The notes under the pieces: generated by a model | What the model was told of the DNA's origin: nothing | What the model saw: only the letters and a program-made list of their open reading frames with translations | Databases searched by the model: none | Translations under genes and position numbers: made by a program | NCBI RefSeq assembly: GCF_024972755.1 | Contig: NZ_CP087724.1 | Coordinates: forward strand, 2,294,001 to 2,358,000 | Origin: Halanaeroarchaeum sp. HSR-CO | Lineage (GTDB): Archaea > Halobacteriota > Halobacteria > Halobacteriales > Halobacteriaceae | Reading direction: 5' to 3' | Length of the DNA stretch: 64,000 bases | Shown here: in pieces, positions 1 through 7,810 of the stretch | Position numbering within the stretch: the first letter of the stretch is position 1 | Layout: every line of letters begins with the position of its first letter

Positions 1-142
1 CGGCCGGTTCCGGCTCGTGGTAGTGTTCGCCGAGCAGGTTGACGATGGCCTTGATGTTCTTGCGATTCAGCGACCGTGCGTGGTCGATTGCCTCTTCAGC
101 CGATTCTCCGGCGACGAAATTGTTGGCGATTGGGGGAATCAT
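1..142 (-). CDS. Proline dehydrogenase, N-terminal part (runs off window)
   Basis: Only the first 47 codons are present, read leftwards from ATG at 142. The peptide opens MIPPIANNFVAGES and continues to NLLGEHYHEPEPA, which I recognise as the conserved start of haloarchaeal proline dehydrogenases (FAD enzyme, proline to pyrroline-5-carboxylate). No TATA-like box is visible in the 46 nt before it, so it is probably cotranscribed with the AOR gene ending at 189. A proline symporter lies at the head of the same gene string, which supports the call. The FAD-binding core is outside the window, so the assignment rests on the N-terminus and context. Confidence 0.8.
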   Translation of the reverse strand, partial: MIPPIANNFVAGESAEEAIDHARSLNRKNIKAIVNLLGEHYHEPEPA

Positions 143-188
143 TGTCAGTGGTGTGTCCCTGTTGCTGTTTGTGGGCGGGCTCTCGCAG

Positions 189-2117
189 TCAGGCCGCGAG
201 TTCGTTGGTGACGCCGATGTCGTCGGCCACATCGGGGAGGTCGAGTTCCTCCAGCGTCTCGTCGAGGGGCGTTCCGGAGATCGTCCAGCCACGGGCCGTG
301 TAGTATCGGTCCAGTTCGCGTTCGTACTCCCCCTCGTCGATGGCCTCGCCCTCGTTCGGGCCATCCGCTGCGGGTTCGGTGAGTCGCGGGATGAGCCGGT
401 CGTCCTCGCGGCCGAACCCTTCGCGGATGTTGAAGGCCTTCGAGAGGTTGTAGGTTCGCTCGCCGGTGGTCAGCAGTTCGGAGGTAGAGAGATCGAACCC
501 GGTCATGGCGTTCACCAGTTCCCGGACGCCCTCGGCGAGGGTGATGCCGCGAGTGAACTTGCACACGCCGGTGATGTCGTAGATGGTCATCAGGTCTTCG
601 AGCGCCTTGAGCGCGAGCGCCTTGCCGTCCATGCGCTTGCGGTCGTAGTTCTCGAACTCCCAGAAGTCGCCGCCCATCTCCAGGGCGTACAGACAGGAGG
701 TGAGGTGGTCGGCACCGCGGGGGGAGACGCCGAACGCCAGCGCCATCCCCTTGATGCCCCGGGCCTCGAAGCCGGCAGGGGCCTGGTTTTTCACGTGGAT
801 CGCGAACTCCTCGCCAGCCCCGAGTTCCTGCGCCGCGTGGGCGTGGCCGTTCATGAGAAGCTGGGCCAGTTCACCCTCCGCGTGGGCCATCTTCTCCAGC
901 AGTTCGAGGACCGCGTCGGCGTTCCCGAACTCGAGGTCCGCCTCGATAGAGTCGAGATGTTCGTCGTCGAGGAGACCGCGGTCGGCCGCCTCCATCGCCC
1001 AGGAGATGGCGTTCCCGGCGTCGATGGTGTCGAGGCCCTCGTGGTCGCAGATCTCGTTCGCCTTCGCGACGGCCTCGATGTCGTCGAGTTCGACGTTGCC
1101 ACCGAGTGCGTACTGGGTCTCGTACTCGGGACCGTCGACCGCGATGTCGCCGTACTTCGTGTCCTCCGCCTCGAAGTACTGGCTGCACGGTTTCGTGCAG
1201 TACGGACACGGTCGCTTGGTCTGGACGTACTCCTCGGTCCAGTACCGGGGATCGACCGAGACGCGGTCGTTGTCCGGGTCCTCGAGTCGGTCGTAGGCCT
1301 TCTTGAAGTATCCCGACTGCCAGTTACGCGTCGGATAGATGCCCAGTTCGGTGTTCTTCGCGTCGAAGGCCTCGCCCGTGCCGTACTGGACGTCGACGTT
1401 GGGGTTGCCCGTACCCTCGATGGCGGTATCGCCGCGGCCGGTGGTCTCCAGGCGCCACTTCTTGTTCAGCTCCTCGAGTTCGTCCTCCCGGGCGACGGGG
1501 ACCCCCTTCGTCCCCTTGACCGCGATCGCCTTGAGGTTCTTCGAGCCCATGACCGCGCCCGGGCCACCGCGGCCGGCCTGACGGTCCTCGCACTCGATCA
1601 TCGAGATCTTCGAGCGGTTCTCGCCCGCCGGACCGATGACGGCCGTGCGGAACTGCCCGCCGTAGGTCTCCTTGAGCGCGTCGTCGACTTCCCAGGTGTC
1701 CATTCCCCAGAGGTCGTCGGCGCTCTCCAGACGGACGTCGTCGTCCTCGATGACGAGTGTGGTGTGTTCGTCGGCGGCACCTCTGATGACCAGCGCGTCG
1801 TACCCGGCCCGTTTGAGCTGATCGCCCATCTTCGCGCCGACGAGCGACTTGCCGTAGCCACCGGTCAGCGGCGATTTGAACCCGAAGGTCGTCTTCGATC
1901 CCGTCGGAACGGAGGGCCCGACCAGGAGTCCCGGCGCGATCGCCAGGACGTTCTCGGGATCGAGGGGGTCGACGTCCGGCCCGACCTCGTCGTAGAGGAG
2001 CTTCGTGGTGAACCCGGTGCCGCCGAGATACTTGCGGAGGAACTCCTCGGGGAGTTCCCGGGTCTCGACGTCCCCCGTCGTCAGGTCGACCGCTAGCAGT
2101 TGCTTCCAGTAGCCCAT
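189..2117 (-). CDS. Tungsten-type aldehyde:ferredoxin oxidoreductase
   Basis: 642 residues, full length for the AOR family. These enzymes oxidise aldehydes to acids with a tungsto-bispterin and pass electrons to ferredoxin through a 4Fe-4S cluster. The cluster ligands are visible as Cys304, Cys307 and Cys311 in a CxxCxxxC motif, with the distal fourth Cys at 519 (ITGVCKF). The AGRGGPGAVMGSKNLKAIA block near residues 181-199 is the typical AOR N-domain signature. The gene lies between a PutP symporter and proline dehydrogenase on the same strand, so a natural substrate could be glutamate-5-semialdehyde; that is inference. A possible internal promoter (CATTTACAC, about 2138-2145) sits 25 nt before the ATG. 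A second, divergent AOR lies at 54955-56808. Confidence 0.93.
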   Translation of the reverse strand: MGYWKQLLAVDLTTGDVETRELPEEFLRKYLGGTGFTTKLLYDEVGPDVDPLDPENVLAIAPGLLVGPSVPTGSKTTFGFKSPLTGGYGKSLVGAKMGDQLKRAGYDALVIRGAADEHTTLVIEDDDVRLESADDLWGMDTWEVDDALKETYGGQFRTAVIGPAGENRSKISMIECEDRQAGRGGPGAVMGSKNLKAIAVKGTKGVPVAREDELEELNKKWRLETTGRGDTAIEGTGNPNVDVQYGTGEAFDAKNTELGIYPTRNWQSGYFKKAYDRLEDPDNDRVSVDPRYWTEEYVQTKRPCPYCTKPCSQYFEAEDTKYGDIAVDGPEYETQYALGGNVELDDIEAVAKANEICDHEGLDTIDAGNAISWAMEAADRGLLDDEHLDSIEADLEFGNADAVLELLEKMAHAEGELAQLLMNGHAHAAQELGAGEEFAIHVKNQAPAGFEARGIKGMALAFGVSPRGADHLTSCLYALEMGGDFWEFENYDRKRMDGKALALKALEDLMTIYDITGVCKFTRGITLAEGVRELVNAMTGFDLSTSELLTTGERTYNLSKAFNIREGFGREDDRLIPRLTEPAADGPNEGEAIDEGEYERELDRYYTARGWTISGTPLDETLEELDLPDVADDIGVTNELAA

Positions 2118-2200
2118 AATGTCTCTTTGTTCGTTTGTGTAAATGGGTGTTACCCAATCGGTTCAGGCGTGCTAACGGCCCACGTAGGCCGCCACGCCGT

Positions 2201-2716
2201 TCAATCCTCGAGGGCGCGTTCGGTCCCGTCGACGCTGTCGACGATGACGTCGCGATCCTCGCGTTCGACGAGCCAGAACAGTTTGTAGACGTCGATGGGG
2301 TCCTCGACCTCGATGTCTGGGGTCGATCCCACCGCGAACTTCCGCAACGTCCACTTGAAGACGGCGTCCTCGGCCAGCTCGTCGCACTGCGCTGGCGAGA
2401 CCTCCGCGGGGAGGACGAGGACGTCGTCGACCGTTCTGGTCACCGGTTCGGGGAAGGTATCGGCGCGAAGCGTCAGCCGTCGGGATCGGTCCACGGTCAC
2501 CACGTATTCCTCGACGCGGTCGTCGAGGAGCGGCGGGGAGATCGTCGCGCGCCCACGATAGGCGCGGTAGGGATAGGCGACGGCACCGACTCTGCCGTCG
2601 GCGTCGACCGCGTCCCGTGGGACGCCGGGCTCGATGACCGAGAGCGTCGCTGCCCCCCGGACCGGGTCCTCACGACCCTGCCCATCGACGGCCGGGCGCT
2701 TCGCGTTCGTCGTCAT
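2201..2716 (-). CDS. Hypothetical protein in the proline operon
   Basis: 171 residues, soluble, acidic, with no signal peptide or membrane segment. I do not recognise the family. The C-terminal part (EDPIDVYKLFWLVEREDRDVI) looks folded, and a stretch around residues 68-105 is beta-rich. Its ATG overlaps the stop of the upstream symporter by 4 nt (ATGA), so translation is probably coupled and a role tied to proline transport or use is reasonable. Nothing in the sequence gives an enzymatic activity. Confidence 0.8.
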   Translation of the reverse strand: MTTNAKRPAVDGQGREDPVRGAATLSVIEPGVPRDAVDADGRVGAVAYPYRAYRGRATISPPLLDDRVEEYVVTVDRSRRLTLRADTFPEPVTRTVDDVLVLPAEVSPAQCDELAEDAVFKWTLRKFAVGSTPDIEVEDPIDVYKLFWLVEREDRDVIVDSVDGTERALED

Positions 2717-4398
2717 TCTTCGTTCCAGTAGTCGCTGGCGGCGACGTGACCGCGGACGTTGTCCATCTCGGTCACGGCCTTCGGTTCGGGCATACCGCCG
2801 TCAGTGATGAAGTCGGGGGTGCCGGCCTTGCCCCTGCCCTCCTCGTCGATGACCGCGGAGAGCGGCTTGTGCATGACGTCGAAGTGCTCTTCGACGTCGC
2901 CCTGGTCCGGCGGCGTCGTCAGCAGCGAGACCACGATCAACGCGACGGCGGAGATGACGAACGCCGGTGCGAGGCCGTAGACGGTGAACAGACCGTTCAT
3001 GAACGGCCCCATCGCGTCGATAGTGCCCTGGCCGATGATCGCCGGCCACTGTGGCCAGACGATCATCGTAATGCCACCGGAGAGCATGCTCGCGACGGCG
3101 CCCCACTTGGTCAGACCCTTCCACCAGAGCGTGGCGATCAGTAGCGGACCGAGCGAGGCCCCGAGACCGCCCCACGCGTAGTCGAGGACGAGTGTGTAGA
3201 TAGGGGTGTCCTTGGCCAGCATGGCGAAGGCGATGGACGCCCCACCGATGATCAGAGTCACGATACGGGAGTAGAGGACGAGTTTCTCCTGACTCGCGTC
3301 CGGGTTGACGTACCCGTGGTAGACGTCCTCCACGACCGCGCTGGTCGCGACGAGGAGCTGTGAGTCTCCGCTGGACATCATGGCCGCGAGCGCGGCCGCG
3401 AGGACCACGCCGGCCACGACGCCCGGCAGCAGTTCGAGTGTCAGCAGGGGCATCGCGTTGTCCGGGTTCTCGAGGCCCGCACCGAGCTGGATCAGCGCGT
3501 AGATACCGACCAGGGCCGCGCCGATGTAGGCGACGAACATGAACAACTGCGCGACGAGCGCCGCCTTCCGGACGTTCTTCACGCGGTCGATCCCCATAAA
3601 GCGCACCATGATGTGCGGATTCCCGGGGACGCCGAGACCGATCGCGGCGTAGGAGATGATACCGAAGAGTGCCGCCCAGCCGCTCATCCCACCGGTGATG
3701 CTCGTCAGCGAGGCGCCGCCCTCCATCTGCGCGAGCATCTCGAACGGGGAGCCGTAGGTCGTGAACGCGATGATCGGGAGGATGATGAAGGCGATGAGAA
3801 TGATGGCACCCTGGAAGTAGTCGGACCAGGCGACGGCGAAGTAGCCGCCGAGGAACGTGTACCCGACGACGATGACGCCGCCGATGACCACGCCCAGCCA
3901 CATCTCCATCCCGGTCAGGACGCGCAGGAGCGTCCCGGCGGCGACGATCTGGGCACCGACGTACCCGCCCTCGAAGACGATGAGGACGGCCGCCGAGACA
4001 CCTTTTACCAGGCCGGTGTCGTCCTGGAGACGGGTCTCGAAGAACGTCGGGAGCGTGACCGCCTTGACGATCTCGGAGTACTTGCGGAGCCGTTTGGCGA
4101 TGGCGGACCAGGCGAACAGGTCGGCTGGGATCATCCCCAGCCCGTTCAAGAACGCCATGATACCGCCGCCGTAGGCGTCGGCCGGCACCCCGAGGGTGAG
4201 CCAGCCACTCATCTCGGAGGCCCGCTCGGAGAACCCGGTCACGACCGGGCCGACGCGGCGGCCACCGATGACGTAGTCGCCCACGGTGTCCATAAACCGC
4301 GAGGACCAGACGCCAATGCCGATGAGGACGAGGAGGTAGATGGCGAACGTGCCAAGCACCCAGTTGCTTGCGCCGCCGGCGATGGCTTCAGACGCCAT
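2713..4398 (-). CDS. putP: PutP-type sodium/proline symporter (SSS family)
   Basis: 561 residues with about 13 hydrophobic segments, the usual size for sodium:solute symporters. The N-terminus has the SSS pattern: TM1, then DYVIGGRRVGPVVTGFSERASEMSGWL (shown in part; near residues 41-67), matching the PutP sodium/proline-binding loop. A conserved MSSGDSQLLVATSAVVEDVY segment (near residues 340-360) is the SSS signature. The C-terminal about 60 residues are cytoplasmic and acidic. It starts inside the end of a 50-codon accessory gene (11 nt overlap) and ends overlapping the next gene by 4 nt. Proline dehydrogenase downstream makes proline the likely substrate. Confidence 0.9.
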   Translation of the reverse strand: MASEAIAGGASNWVLGTFAIYLLVLIGIGVWSSRFMDTVGDYVIGGRRVGPVVTGFSERASEMSGWLTLGVPADAYGGGIMAFLNGLGMIPADLFAWSAIAKRLRKYSEIVKAVTLPTFFETRLQDDTGLVKGVSAAVLIVFEGGYVGAQIVAAGTLLRVLTGMEMWLGVVIGGVIVVGYTFLGGYFAVAWSDYFQGAIILIAFIILPIIAFTTYGSPFEMLAQMEGGASLTSITGGMSGWAALFGIISYAAIGLGVPGNPHIMVRFMGIDRVKNVRKAALVAQLFMFVAYIGAALVGIYALIQLGAGLENPDNAMPLLTLELLPGVVAGVVLAAALAAMMSSGDSQLLVATSAVVEDVYHGYVNPDASQEKLVLYSRIVTLIIGGASIAFAMLAKDTPIYTLVLDYAWGGLGASLGPLLIATLWWKGLTKWGAVASMLSGGITMIVWPQWPAIIGQGTIDAMGPFMNGLFTVYGLAPAFVISAVALIVVSLLTTPPDQGDVEEHFDVMHKPLSAVIDEEGRGKAGTPDFITDGGMPEPKAVTEMDNVRGHVAASDYWNEE

Positions 4399-4540
4399 CG
4401 CTCATCTCCTCCTCGTACTGTTTACGAAGTTTCTTTTCGCGTTTGCCTTCCCAGAAATACCACACCCACAGCAGGATGAAGTACACGACAAACGGAACTA
4501 CCAGTCCAATCCAGTCGGCTGTTCCCAATCCACCCGGCAT
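4388..4540 (-). CDS. Small symporter accessory membrane protein (50 aa)
   Basis: A 50-codon frame read leftwards from ATG at 4540. The peptide has one hydrophobic segment (about residues 10-30, with VVPFVVYFILLWVWYFW) followed by a charged tail rich in Lys, Arg and Glu (KREKKLRKQYEEE). Such one-helix proteins are commonly encoded directly before SSS symporter genes, sometimes annotated as symporter small accessory proteins. Support for it being real: an 11-nt overlap with putP, and a TATA-like CTTAATAG centred 28 nt before its ATG, making it the first gene of the operon. Confidence 0.8.
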   Translation of the reverse strand: MPGGLGTADWIGLVVPFVVYFILLWVWYFWEGKREKKLRKQYEEEMSDGV

Positions 4541-4564
4541 GCAACTGGCGGTAAGATACATCTA

Positions 4565-4572
4565 CTATTAAG
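4565..4572 (-). promoter_or_regulatory. TATA-like box of the proline operon
   Basis: CTTAATAG on the minus strand, centred about 28 nt before the ATG at 4540. This is the spacing of leaderless haloarchaeal transcripts. Confidence 0.55.
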
Positions 4573-4814
4573 AATGCGGGATTGCATGCCGACAACAACA
4601 GTTATACATGTGGTATTCAATACTGACGCCTCAGGCCGCATATCCCCAATGTACAGGGTCTGACCCTACGGCCCGGGACACCTGTCAGATTGTTACTACC
4701 TAAAAGTTTATAATGTATTATTGGGATGGACCCTCGGCAGCGTCTCGACCGGAGTGGACCCGCGCTGTACGGGGTTTTCCTATCCCGCTGGAAGGAGTCA
4801 CCGCTAACCAACTG
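4573..4814. other. Intergenic stretch, no gene seen
   Basis: Between the divergent proline operon and the gene at 4846. It contains an AT-rich patch with a TATA-like TTTATA at 4707-4712 (plus strand), but no convincing reading frame begins about 27 nt after it. It may be a promoter for a non-coding transcript or simply spacer. Confidence 0.4.
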
Positions 4815-4819
4815 TTAAG
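4815..4819 (+). promoter_or_regulatory. TATA-like box for the coiled-coil gene
   Basis: TTAAG, 29 nt before ATG 4846; typical leaderless spacing. Confidence 0.5.
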
Positions 4820-4845
4820 TACGTCACAGCGAAACGGTACGGTGA

Positions 4846-5859
4846 ATGGCTGGCCAACCAGGGGACGAACCCGTGGAACCCGACGCCGGTGGTGACGCTG
4901 TCGAGAACCAGGAGGGCGCCGAGAGCACCGACGGCCTTACCATGACCGGCAATTCGGCCGCGTGGATTCGGGAGCGAGCGGCGACCATCGGTCTGGAGCC
5001 GGAGACGTATCTCGAGCGCGTGGTCGTCTCGCTGCGGGCCGTCGAAGCTGGTGACCCCCGGGACGATCTGGCCACCGCCGAGGAGTACGCCGCCCTCGAG
5101 GAGCGAGTCGACTCACTGGACGACGCTCTGCAGACGAAGATCCAGGACGTTCGAGAGCGTGTCGTCCAGGTCAAACGCGAGACGGACGGCAAGGCGCCGG
5201 TCGACCACGGTCACCCGGAGCTACGTGAGGACGTCGCGACCGGACTGGACCGGGCTCGACAGGCGAAAGAGCGGACAGCGTCCCTCGAGGAGACCGTCGA
5301 CACCATCGAGTCACGGCTCGAGCGGGGCTTCGAGAACTACGAGGAGATCCTCGAGTATCTCGTCGATCGCACGGACGATCTGTCCGAGGACCTGCTGTCG
5401 CTCCAAAGCGCGACCGACGCGCTCGTTCGGCATCTCCAGGTGCTCCGCAGCCGGGGACAACGCCGCCAGCGGACCGACGAACTGAAGGAAGCCGCCAACC
5501 GGAAGGGCGTCACCGAAGCCCGCTGTGACTCCTGTGGCAGCGACGTGACCGTCGCCCTGTTGACCGAACCGGCGTGTCCGGTCTGTAACGCCGACGTCGC
5601 GGGAGTGACCCCGAAACAGGGGTTCTTCGGATCGGCCACGCTCGATACGGGCGTCCCACCGGCACTCGAGAAACCCGACGAATCGCCGGCCGACGAACTG
5701 GCCAACCTGACAGAAGAACCGACCGGACGCGCCGCCGAGACGGACCGGGACGGGGGAACCGATCCGACGGCGATCCTGGACGAGGACGGCTCCCTCGTCG
5801 ACGCGGAGCCAGTCGACAGCGAATCGACCGTCGAGCGACAGGAGAGTCGGAATGAGTGA
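4846..5859 (+). CDS. Coiled-coil protein with zinc ribbon
   Basis: 337 residues. An acidic, probably disordered N-terminus (1-35) is followed by a small helical segment (36-70), then a long Glu/Arg-rich coiled coil (about 80-215, several heptad-like stretches). A CxxC-x13-CxxC zinc ribbon follows (Cys227, Cys230, Cys244, Cys247), with an acidic tail after it. I do not recognise a named family; the layout suggests a cytoplasmic scaffold or DNA/RNA-associated protein. The next gene starts 8 nt before its stop, so the two are translationally coupled and likely work together; both carry Cys clusters. Confidence 0.82.
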   Translation: MAGQPGDEPVEPDAGGDAVENQEGAESTDGLTMTGNSAAWIRERAATIGLEPETYLERVVVSLRAVEAGDPRDDLATAEEYAALEERVDSLDDALQTKIQDVRERVVQVKRETDGKAPVDHGHPELREDVATGLDRARQAKERTASLEETVDTIESRLERGFENYEEILEYLVDRTDDLSEDLLSLQSATDALVRHLQVLRSRGQRRQRTDELKEAANRKGVTEARCDSCGSDVTVALLTEPACPVCNADVAGVTPKQGFFGSATLDTGVPPALEKPDESPADELANLTEEPTGRAAETDRDGGTDPTAILDEDGSLVDAEPVDSESTVERQESRNE

Positions 5860-6487
5860 CGACGATGCCGAAGACCCCCTCGAGGACCTCGTCCGGGAAG
5901 TCGAATCTCGGACCGGGGACGGCGATAGCGATCGGTCGAACGGGGAGACAGCGGATGACGAGCCCCGTGTGAACGCGGGCGAGCGACCGTCCGCCCCGGA
6001 CGAGCGACCGCCTGATGCAGGAGACCGGCCGAGCGACCCGGATACCGGTCGAACGGATGCGGACGACGGCCCACTCGGCGACCTTCGTCGAGAGGTTGCA
6101 TCTCGCTCCGAGACGGAAGGAGTGACCGGGCAGGACGAAACCGACCGGGAGTCGGCGGAAACGGGGGGCGGCGACGACGGCCATTTCGCCGAGATGGACG
6201 TCGACGACGTCGACGCGGACGAGGTCTGGGCCGACCTGCTCTTCGACGACGGCGGCCCGACAGAGGGTGCATTCCCCGCGACGGAACACGACGAGGGAGA
6301 CGAGGGGCCCGGGCAAGTCGTCACCAAGCGACTCTGTCACCGGTGTGAGTACTTCGGCGATCCGCCGACGCTGCACTGCACTCACGAGGGGACCAGCATC
6401 GAGGAACTCGTCGGCATGGACCACTATCGGGTGACGGACTGTCCGATGGTGGCCGACGATTACGACGAACGAGACGACGACTCCTGA
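5852..6487 (+). CDS. Acidic protein with internal repeat and C-terminal Cys/His cluster
   Basis: 211 residues, overlapping the previous gene by 8 nt. It carries two copies of a short motif, DPLEDLVREVESR (8-20) and GPLGDLRREVASR (73-85), separated by a low-complexity Asp/Arg/Pro linker. The C-terminus has a probable zinc site: Cys162, Cys165, Cys176, His178 and Cys197 (LCHRCEYFGDPPTLHCTHEG). Function unknown. The repeated amphipathic motif could be a docking peptide for a partner, possibly the coiled-coil protein upstream; that is inference. Confidence 0.8.
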   Translation: MSDDDAEDPLEDLVREVESRTGDGDSDRSNGETADDEPRVNAGERPSAPDERPPDAGDRPSDPDTGRTDADDGPLGDLRREVASRSETEGVTGQDETDRESAETGGGDDGHFAEMDVDDVDADEVWADLLFDDGGPTEGAFPATEHDEGDEGPGQVVTKRLCHRCEYFGDPPTLHCTHEGTSIEELVGMDHYRVTDCPMVADDYDERDDDS

Positions 6488-6511
6488 TCGGCGCGACGGG
6501 GAGTCCCGGAG

Positions 6512-6519
6512 CTTATTGG
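6512..6519 (+). promoter_or_regulatory. TATA-like box of tfs
   Basis: CTTATTGG, about 27 nt before ATG 6542. It lies in the 54-nt gap after the previous gene, so tfs has its own promoter. Confidence 0.55.
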
Positions 6520-6541
6520 TGGCGCGCGTCTACCGCAATAC

Positions 6542-6862
6542 ATGCAATTCTGCGATGAATGTGGCTCCATGCTACGAGCCGAGGGGGACGTGATGCGGTG
6601 TGCGTCCTGCGGATACGAGGAGCCCAAAGACGAGGCGCTCGCCGAGTCCTACGTCTCGACCGAGTCGCAGGACGAGAGCGACGTCATCGAGACCGAGGAG
6701 GGCGCGGACTTCGAGGGGAAGCCGACCGCGAACGAGGCCTGTCCCGAGTGCGACAACGACGAAGCCTGGTACACCATCAAACAGACCGGATCGGCCGACG
6801 AACCGCCGACGCGATTTTTCAAGTGCACCGAGTGTGGCGCTCGCTGGCGCGGGTACAACTGA
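6542..6862 (+). CDS. tfs: Transcription factor S (RNA cleavage factor, TFIIS-like)
   Basis: 106 residues, the normal length. It induces RNA polymerase to cleave backtracked transcripts. Two zinc ribbons are seen: N-terminal Cys4, Cys7, Cys20, Cys23 (as in RPB9/TFS) and C-terminal Cys67, Cys70, Cys95, Cys98. The acidic pair essential for cleavage, Asp86-Glu87 in SADEPPTRFFKC, is intact, so this should be an active cleavage factor rather than an inhibitory paralogue. The linker between ribbons is acidic, typical of halophiles. Confidence 0.95.
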   Translation: MQFCDECGSMLRAEGDVMRCASCGYEEPKDEALAESYVSTESQDESDVIETEEGADFEGKPTANEACPECDNDEAWYTIKQTGSADEPPTRFFKCTECGARWRGYN

Positions 6863-6884
6863 CACCCGAGGTGGCTACCAGCCG

Positions 6885-7748
6885 TCAGACCGCCACCCAG
6901 CCGAGGAAGACGACGAAGCCGCCGAGAAAGGTCGACGCGACTGCGTGCAAGCGCAGCCTGTCGAGGAGTTCGTGGGACTCACCGGACATCGCGACGGCCT
7001 CCGTGTGGACCTCGCCGCCGGTCTCACAGCTCGGGAGGAAGTCCATCGCCACGTGGAGGAACGTCCCGGCCGCGAAGCCGAAGACGATACCCCGGAGGGG
7101 CGCCGACGCCGGCGGTTCGAACAGACTCACGGTGAGCGCGGCGATGCCGACGCCGGTCGCCGGCAACAGGATAGTGGTGAGAGGGCGGTCGGCACGGGTG
7201 AACCGGCGGGCGGCCGCGTAGCCGGCGGGCCCCTTGTGCGAGACGATGGAGAGACCGAGTAACGCGCCGAGCGACGGCATGGAGGTGTAGACGAGTCCGA
7301 TGATGGCACCGGCGGACAGCGAGTGCGCGGAGAGTTGGGCCGCCGTCCGGTCGAGGGGCAGGTTCCGATGGGAGATCCGATGGCCGACCGCGTGGGCACC
7401 GAATCCCGTGAGGACGCCGGCTGCGATGCCGAAGCCGCCCCACGAGGGATCGTGGCCGATGGCCGACGGGACCAGAAAGACCGCCGAGGAGGTGACCATC
7501 GCGCCGCTGGCGAGACCGTACGTCCAGACGACGCCAAGTGGATGGCGGTTCCTGGTCCTGGCACCGAGGACGGCACCGGCCGACATCGTGACGAAGGCGA
7601 CCCAGGCGATGAACAGCAGTTTCGGCGCGGGGACGAGCAGGAGTGAGACGGCCGAGAGCACGAGGAACGCGAGAAAGCTCACGAATCCGAGGACGATGGT
7701 CCGCCGCCTGATTGTCGAATCGGCGGACCGGTCGGCGTGGCCGTGCAT
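6885..7748 (-). CDS. ZIP-family metal transporter
   Basis: 287 residues if started at ATG 7748; a TATA-like CTATTACC at 7773-7780 lies 28 nt upstream, so I prefer this start over a longer Arg-rich extension. Eight hydrophobic segments are visible. The metal-site helices are HSLSAGAIIGLVYTSMP and LSIVSHKGPAG, divergent forms of the ZIP HNxxEG/HxxPEG motifs, with a further His in LHVAMDFLP. The N-terminal HGH sequence is short, not the long His loop of many ZIPs. Likely moves zinc or another divalent metal; direction is not predictable. It is convergent with tfs. Confidence 0.8.
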   Translation of the reverse strand: MHGHADRSADSTIRRRTIVLGFVSFLAFLVLSAVSLLLVPAPKLLFIAWVAFVTMSAGAVLGARTRNRHPLGVVWTYGLASGAMVTSSAVFLVPSAIGHDPSWGGFGIAAGVLTGFGAHAVGHRISHRNLPLDRTAAQLSAHSLSAGAIIGLVYTSMPSLGALLGLSIVSHKGPAGYAAARRFTRADRPLTTILLPATGVGIAALTVSLFEPPASAPLRGIVFGFAAGTFLHVAMDFLPSCETGGEVHTEAVAMSGESHELLDRLRLHAVASTFLGGFVVFLGWVAV

Positions 7749-7772
7749 GTCAATAACACCAGCTGGTGTCTC

Positions 7773-7780
7773 GGTAATAG
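7773..7780 (-). promoter_or_regulatory. TATA-like box of ZIP transporter gene
   Basis: CTATTACC on the minus strand, 28 nt before ATG 7748; it decides the start codon. Confidence 0.5.
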
Positions 7781-7810
7781 CGTTCCGATTGCGACGGCGC
7801 CGGCGACGCC

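Noticed and set aside
39-2096. 685-codon plus-strand open frame opposite the AOR gene
   Set aside because: High-GC antisense shadow: Val/Arg/Gly-rich with no domain, while the minus strand encodes a full AOR with all cluster ligands.
4713-4895. Short plus-strand frame beginning near the AT-rich patch at 4707
   Set aside because: The ATG lies directly after the TATA-like sequence rather than 25-30 nt away, and the peptide becomes Arg-rich noise overlapping the gene at 4846.
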